A program made the position numbers and the translations under genes. A DNA stretch of 64,000 nt, from positions 496,001 through 560,000 of the forward strand of contig CAVSZY010000005.1 of NCBI GenBank assembly GCA_963732585.1. Reading direction: 5' to 3'. Source of the stretch: WLMZ01 sp963732585. Its GTDB lineage: Bacteria; Actinomycetota; Acidimicrobiia; Acidimicrobiales; Ilumatobacteraceae. This document shows, one piece after another, positions 59,318-64,000 of this stretch (positions are counted from its first letter, which is position 1; each line of letters starts with the position of its first letter). The notes beneath the pieces are model-generated. The model had not been told where the DNA came from and did not search any database. It saw only the letters and a list, made by a program, of their open reading frames with translations.

Positions 59318-60238
59318 ATGGAACGTTTACGTTGGGGTGTGTTGGGCGCGTCGTCGCGGATCTATAACGGCAAGCTGAAGCCAGCGATGCTTGCCGCCGG
59401 GCACAAGATCGTCGCTGAGGCCCGCCGTGACAACGCCAGCGAGGCCCCGTACGCCGAACTGCTGGCGCGCCGCGATGTCGACGCGATCTATATCCCTTTG
59501 CCCAATTTTCAACACCAACCGTGGATCCTGCGGGCGTTGCAGGCTGGCAAGCATGTGATGTGCGAGAAGCCGCTGACGCTGTCGGTAGCCGACACGGTGG
59601 AGGTTTTCGCCGCTGCGAAAGCTGCCGATCGCGTGCTGATGGAGGCCTACATGTGGCCGCACCATCCGCGCACCGGCAGCGTGCTGGAGTTGGTCGCCTC
59701 CGGCGCCTTGGGCGCACTCGAATCGGTGCGCACCACCTTCACCTTTCCCTATAACGACCCGACCAACCACCGCCTCGACGAGCGCGGCGCTGGGGCGCTG
59801 TTCGACCTCGGCATCTATTGCCTTGGCCCGGCGATGTTGATGGTCGAGCGCGATCACGTCGGCGTCTGTGCCACCGCCACCCGCAACGCCGTCGGGGTCG
59901 ACGAGGCCATGCACGGATATGTCGATTGGGGCCAAGGCGTCGGTAACAGCTTCACGCTCAGCTTCCACGCGGCCTCCGGGCGCACCCTCGAAGTCGTTGG
60001 TTCCAAGGCCGTGTTGATGGTCGACGACTTCGTGCCCGGTCCAATGAAGTCATCGAAGATCAGCATCACCGGGTTGGATGGGCGAACGGAGACGATCAAG
60101 GTCGGCGGTGCCAATGCCTTCTCCGAGATGTCCGATCAGTTTTGTGCCGCCGTGCGTGGCGAAGCGCCGCTGTACTTCGACGAAACTCGCAGCGTTCGCC
60201 TGGCGAAGACGATCGCCGATCTGCACGCCAACACGTAG
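59318..60238 (+). CDS. Gfo/Idh/MocA-family oxidoreductase
   Basis: A 306-residue NAD(P)-dependent dehydrogenase of sugars or cyclitols. It has the Rossmann motif RWGVLGASSRI (one Gly differs from GxGxxG), the active-site CEKPLTLS and the C-terminal beta sheet domain with GALFDLGIYC. The family oxidises or reduces sugars such as glucose, inositol or amino sugars; the substrate is unknown. ATG 59318. Confidence 0.88.
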   Translation: MERLRWGVLGASSRIYNGKLKPAMLAAGHKIVAEARRDNASEAPYAELLARRDVDAIYIPLPNFQHQPWILRALQAGKHVMCEKPLTLSVADTVEVFAAAKAADRVLMEAYMWPHHPRTGSVLELVASGALGALESVRTTFTFPYNDPTNHRLDERGAGALFDLGIYCLGPAMLMVERDHVGVCATATRNAVGVDEAMHGYVDWGQGVGNSFTLSFHAASGRTLEVVGSKAVLMVDDFVPGPMKSSKISITGLDGRTETIKVGGANAFSEMSDQFCAAVRGEAPLYFDETRSVRLAKTIADLHANT

Positions 60239-60255
60239 CGGCCGTCGAGCCCTGG

Positions 60256-61032
60256 CTATCGGCGCAGCAACTCGATAACGCGCTGGTGCAACAGGCCGTT
60301 GCTGCTGATCGCCGAGTCGTGTGCAAAGGTGCGTTCGCCGAGCCTGTCGGTGAACGTGCCGCCAGATTCCTCGACGACGATCTGCACCGCAGCGAGGTCG
60401 TAGGGCTGGAGCCCGATGGCATCGACGGCGATCTCCAGGGCCCCCTCGGCCACCAGCATGTGTTGCCAAAAATCGCCGAAGCCTCGCGCCCGGTAGCTGG
60501 ACTGCTGCAGCTGAACGAGGCGTTCGGTCAACCCGAGATGGTCCCATCCAGAGCTGTAGGTGACACAGACCTGAGCTGCGGCGAGATCATCGATCGCCGA
60601 GACGCGCATAGCCATGCCGTTGACCGATGCACCCGCCCCCAACGCCGCCGACCAGCGACGATGCAGCGCCGGCGCCGAAACGACGCCGACCACCGGGCCG
60701 TGCTCGACGTGGGTCAGGGCCAGCAACGTGGCCCACACGGGGATGCCGCGTACGAAGTTGCTGGTGCCGTCGATCGGATCGACGATCCATCGCCACGGCG
60801 AATCCTGGTTGCCTGAGACTCCGGCCTCTTCGCCGAAGAAGGCGTGGTCGGGAAACTCCTCGGCGATCATCGCCCGAATCATCGCCTCGGCCTGACGATC
60901 GGCCACGGTGACCTCGCTGCGATCGGCCTTGCGCTCCACCGTGAAGGCCCGCTGCTCGTACAACGGCAGCGTGAAGGCATCGACCTGCTCGGCCAGGGCG
61001 ATGGCCACGGCAAGTTCTCGACGAAGATCCAT
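60256..61032 (-). CDS. hisN: Inositol monophosphatase / histidinol-phosphatase family
   Basis: A 258-residue metal-dependent phosphatase. The metal motifs are FGEEAG (with Glu), WRWIVDPIDGTSNFVRG and the distal QPYDLAAVQIVVEESGG. The short form with an N-terminal RRELAVAIALAEQVDAF fits HisN-type histidinol-phosphatase of actinomycetes; inositol-1-phosphatase activity is the alternative. Two bases separate it from the dxs stop, so it is in the dxs operon. Confidence 0.85.
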   Translation of the reverse strand: MDLRRELAVAIALAEQVDAFTLPLYEQRAFTVERKADRSEVTVADRQAEAMIRAMIAEEFPDHAFFGEEAGVSGNQDSPWRWIVDPIDGTSNFVRGIPVWATLLALTHVEHGPVVGVVSAPALHRRWSAALGAGASVNGMAMRVSAIDDLAAAQVCVTYSSGWDHLGLTERLVQLQQSSYRARGFGDFWQHMLVAEGALEIAVDAIGLQPYDLAAVQIVVEESGGTFTDRLGERTFAHDSAISSNGLLHQRVIELLRR

Positions 61033-61034
61033 CG

Positions 61035-62993
61035 TCAGAGCAGCGAGCGAACCGTTGCGGCGATGCCGTTGGCATCGAGCCCGAGTTGGGAGAGGATCTC
61101 CGACGGCTTGGCTTGCGGAATGAAACGTGTTGGGATGCCGAGCACCTCGACGCTGTCCGGGGTGCTCACGGCGCGGATCTGATCGGCGATCATCGCCCCG
61201 ATGCCGCCGTCGCGAATGCCGTCTTCGACGGTGATGACGACACGATGTTGGGCGGCGGCCGCGATCATCTGACGATCGAGCGGCATGCAGCTGCGCACAT
61301 CCCAGACCGTGACTGACGTGCCTTCCTCCGCCAGCGCTTCCGCTGCTTTGCTCGCCGCCGTGACCATCCGACCGATCGCCAAAATGGCCACCGAACCGTC
61401 GCCAGCGCGCACCTGGCGGGCCAACAAACCGGAGCCGACCTCGTGCTCGCCGACCTGCGGCGCAGCGCCACTCGGGTAACGGATCATCACCGGGCCCTCA
61501 TCGACAAGGCTGACGGCGTCGTGCAACATCACCTGCAACTCCTGGGCGCTCGACGGTGCCAGGATGCGCATCCCCGGAATCTTGGCGAACAGCGCGAGGT
61601 CGTAGACGCCGTGATGGCTCGGACCGTTGTCGCCGGTGATACCGGCACGATCGAGGCAGAAGATCACCGGCAGGCGATGCAGGGCGACGTCGTAGACAAC
61701 TTGATCCCAGGCCCGGGAGAGAAACGTCGAGTAGATCGCCACGATGGGGCGTAGCCCGCCCATCGCCATCCCGGCGGCACCGGTGACGGCGTGCTGCTCG
61801 GCGATACCGACGTCGAAGAAACGGTCGGGGAAGCGGGCCTCGAAGGGGATGAGCCCGGTTGGTCCAGGCATCGCTGCCGTGATCGCCACGATCCGCGCGT
61901 CGGCCTCGGCCTCTTTGATCACCGCTTCGGCGAATGCCTGGGTATAGCCGGTGGGAATCGCCTTCGGCGGGCCGATCGCCGGATCGAACACCGGCGCGTC
62001 GTGCAGGTGCTTCTCGTCGTCGTCCTCGGCGGGCAGGTAGCCGCGGCCCTTCTGAGTGACGACGTGCACGCAGATCGGGCCTTCCTTGGACAAGGCGATG
62101 GCGTTGCGCATGGCGTGTTCGAGTTCGTCGATGTTGTGGCCGTCGACCGGGCCGACGTAGCGCACACCGAGCGCCTCGAAGAACGACGGCGGCTGCAAGA
62201 ACTCGCGCACCGCAGCTTTGAAGGCATCCATGCCCTTTTCGGCCTGGTGGCCAACGACGGGCAGATCGTGGAGGAACTTCTCGATCTTGCGCTGGCGGCG
62301 GACATAGACCGGGTTCATGCGGATGTTGGTCAGCGTGTGGCTGAGCCGTTCGGTGATGCGCCCGGGCATCGAATGCTGTTCGTTGCGCTCATCCTCAACC
62401 GGCACCGGGCGTGGCTCGGCGGCGGTCGATGCGGTGAGGTTGGAGATCGTTTTGGCGTAGCTGCGGCCGTTGTCGTTGAGCACGACGATGACATTGCGCT
62501 TGTTGTGGCCGATGTTGTTCAGCGCCTCGTAGGCCATGCCACCGGTCATCGAGCCGTCACCAATGACGGCGACGATGTGACGCCGATCGGGGTCGACACC
62601 AGAGTCGCGGGCGATCGCCAGGCCGTACGCATAACTGAGAATCGTCGAGGCGTGGCTGTTCTCGACGAAGTCGTGCTTGCTTTCCTCGCGGCTCGGATAG
62701 CCGGACAATCCGTTCGCTTGGCGGAGCCCCTCGAAACCGGCCTGGCGGCCGGTGACGATCTTGTGGATGTAGGCCTGATGGCCGGTGTCCCACAGGATGG
62801 CGTCACGGGGTGAGTCGAACACCCGGTGAAGCGCCAGAGTGAGCTCGACGGCACCCAGATTGGAGCCGAGGTGCCCGCCGGTTTCAGCAACGGCCTGAAC
62901 GACGAAGTCCCGAATTTCCCCGGCGAGGTCGTCCAACTCGGCGTGCGTCAGCGTCCGCAGATCGGAAGGTTGACGGATGGAATCGAGCGACAT
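61035..62993 (-). CDS. dxs: 1-deoxy-D-xylulose-5-phosphate synthase
   Basis: A 652-residue ThDP enzyme, first step of the MEP isoprenoid pathway, joining pyruvate and glyceraldehyde 3-phosphate. It has HLGSNLGAVELTLALHRVFD, the ThDP motif AVIGDGSMTGGMAYEALNN and the C-terminal transketolase-like domain (HHGVYDLALFAKIPG). ATG at 62993. It needs thiamine diphosphate, the cofactor supplied by the thi operon nearby. Confidence 0.95.
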   Translation of the reverse strand: MSLDSIRQPSDLRTLTHAELDDLAGEIRDFVVQAVAETGGHLGSNLGAVELTLALHRVFDSPRDAILWDTGHQAYIHKIVTGRQAGFEGLRQANGLSGYPSREESKHDFVENSHASTILSYAYGLAIARDSGVDPDRRHIVAVIGDGSMTGGMAYEALNNIGHNKRNVIVVLNDNGRSYAKTISNLTASTAAEPRPVPVEDERNEQHSMPGRITERLSHTLTNIRMNPVYVRRQRKIEKFLHDLPVVGHQAEKGMDAFKAAVREFLQPPSFFEALGVRYVGPVDGHNIDELEHAMRNAIALSKEGPICVHVVTQKGRGYLPAEDDDEKHLHDAPVFDPAIGPPKAIPTGYTQAFAEAVIKEAEADARIVAITAAMPGPTGLIPFEARFPDRFFDVGIAEQHAVTGAAGMAMGGLRPIVAIYSTFLSRAWDQVVYDVALHRLPVIFCLDRAGITGDNGPSHHGVYDLALFAKIPGMRILAPSSAQELQVMLHDAVSLVDEGPVMIRYPSGAAPQVGEHEVGSGLLARQVRAGDGSVAILAIGRMVTAASKAAEALAEEGTSVTVWDVRSCMPLDRQMIAAAAQHRVVITVEDGIRDGGIGAMIADQIRAVSTPDSVEVLGIPTRFIPQAKPSEILSQLGLDANGIAATVRSLL

Positions 62994-63056
62994 AGCACCT
63001 TGACGCTACATCCTTGAGTGCTCGCCGCGGTACTCAGGGCGAGCAGTTCGGGGTGG

Positions 63057-64000
63057 TCAATGATCACACTGTTCGAACAGGCGGATCTGCCCGATGACCT
63101 GCACCTGACAATAGCCATCAGCGACGAATTCGGCGACGGGGCTGGAGGTCATTGGGTAGCGATCGCCACCGCGCACATCGTCGAACGCGGCGTCGATAAT
63201 CACCGTCGGAGGATCGGCGCGCAGGTCGGCGAGCATCGTCTGGGCAGCGTCGGCGGTGGACAACACATAGGCAGGCACATCGGGTCGCTTCGGTGTGATT
63301 CCGGTGACGAAGCCGACATGGGGGTAACGCGTCGCCGGATCGCGCCCGCTGAGCCAATAGATCTCCGGTGCTTGGCCCCAAACGAAGACCTTGTCGCCGG
63401 CGACGGTGCGTTGCGCCACGGCGGCTGAGACCTCGTCGACCTCGGGCAAGGTATGGAAGGTGGCCGGGATGAGCGATGTCAGCAGCCCGTAGGCGATGGC
63501 TGCAGCCATGCAGCCCTGGGCGATGCGCAGCTTTCGTTGACGCCAGTCGAGTGTCGCGGCCAGCACCGGCGAGGCCAGCAGCACCAAGGCCGGAAGGGCT
63601 TGGATGAAGTAGTGCAGCACGAAGCGGAATCCGATCGCCGAGGCAATCAGCGCCGATGCCAGCCACACCACGACGTCGATCGGCGGTCGTTGACGGCGCC
63701 AGGCGATGGCTACCAAGACCACCACTCCCGAGCAGAGCAACAGCGCCGATCCGATCTGCACGGCGCTGACCTTGAGCACTGCGGCGATCGTCGTGCCTCC
63801 GAGGTAGTTGTCGCCGACTCCGGCAAACCAGGTCCAGGCCTCTGGCAAACCAAACGGTGCCAGCCCGGCTGCAAGGGTCAGCGCGCTGGCGGTGCCGGCG
63901 ACGGCCAGACGACGCAGGCGTTGCGGCCAACTGTCGCCAGCAGCGCGAAGGCAGTGGTAGGTCAACGGCAGGCAGCCGAGCAGCATCGGTTGTTTGAACA
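63057..64000 (-). CDS. GT39-type membrane glycosyltransferase, C-terminal part
   Basis: Part of a polytopic membrane protein cut by the window end; the frame is open to the last complete codon. It has several membrane helices, FKQPMLLGCLPLTY at the visible start, and a soluble C-terminal tail with VFVWGQAPEIYWLSGRDPAT, typical of the dolichyl-phosphate-mannose-type (ArnT/PMT) superfamily. The N-terminal catalytic Asp region lies outside. It probably transfers sugar from a polyprenyl phosphate. Confidence 0.75.
   Translation of the reverse strand, partial: FKQPMLLGCLPLTYHCLRAAGDSWPQRLRRLAVAGTASALTLAAGLAPFGLPEAWTWFAGVGDNYLGGTTIAAVLKVSAVQIGSALLLCSGVVVLVAIAWRRQRPPIDVVVWLASALIASAIGFRFVLHYFIQALPALVLLASPVLAATLDWRQRKLRIAQGCMAAAIAYGLLTSLIPATFHTLPEVDEVSAAVAQRTVAGDKVFVWGQAPEIYWLSGRDPATRYPHVGFVTGITPKRPDVPAYVLSTADAAQTMLADLRADPPTVIIDAAFDDVRGGDRYPMTSSPVAEFVADGYCQVQVIGQIRLFEQCDH

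Overview
This window looks like a high-GC actinomycete chromosome, most likely class Acidimicrobiia. The assignment rests on high-GC codon use, GTG starts throughout, two DinB/mycothiol-dependent maleylpyruvate isomerase-like proteins, a Mycobacterium-type SerC, an Ada-AlkA fusion, a WXG100 protein and short overlapping operons. No rRNA, tRNA, CRISPR array or integrase gene was seen. The first gene (2-oxoacid dehydrogenase E2) and the last (GT39-type glycosyltransferase) are cut by the window ends.

Layout. 0.5-7.5 kb is a sigma-B/F-type partner-switching locus: two STAS antagonists, two PP2C (SpoIIE-type) sensor phosphatases, an RsbW-like anti-sigma factor, a SigF-like sigma factor and a stand-alone HATPase. 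7.6-10.6 kb holds a CPA2 antiporter fused to a GlnD-like degenerate domain and two ACT domains, translationally coupled to a winged-helix-only regulator. 10.7-16.2 kb is mixed metabolism: acyl-CoA dehydrogenase, phosphatase, kinase-like protein, DUF3445 protein and an amino-acid-type solute-binding protein. 16.2-18.2 kb is an ada/alkA-ogt alkylation-repair operon. Its ogt 3' end is repeated twice downstream around a Schlafen-like AlbA_2 protein and a MazF-type toxin-antitoxin pair, so this looks like an integration hotspot. 21.1-24.7 kb is ilvBNC behind a branched-chain leader-peptide attenuator; it is riddled with single-base frameshifts. 24.8-34.4 kb carries a TauE-like exporter, RidA, an Rrf2 regulator, MetY, SerC, an aspartate-type aminotransferase and a ThDP enzyme. 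32.6-40.4 kb is the cobalamin block: cobO-cobU-cobT-cobS plus the ThDP gene on the minus strand, and a cobalamin riboswitch driving btuFCD on the plus strand.

41-45 kb has gnd-zwf and a CopC-CopD protein. 46-48 kb has a WXG100 protein followed by an unrecognised 584-residue partner, a possible type VII secretion substrate pair. 49-53.5 kb is a TPP-riboswitch operon, thiN-thiB-thiP-thiQ. 53.5-63 kb has an EamA transporter, NfuA-like protein, HtrA-like lipoprotein protease, amidohydrolase, Gfo/Idh oxidoreductase, a HisN-like phosphatase and dxs.

How the genes work together. Three operons are tied to cofactor or amino-acid supply by cis-acting RNA: ilv by attenuation, btu by cobalamin and thi by thiamine diphosphate. 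Several ThDP enzymes (IlvB, Dxs, the cob-linked enzyme and the 2-oxoacid dehydrogenase complex) consume the thiamine the thi operon would salvage. About a dozen single-base indels interrupt otherwise well-conserved genes, eight of them between 21.8 and 25.0 kb. Joining the frames restores normal proteins each time, so sequence error is more likely than decay. Such genes are given as one feature with the shift position noted.
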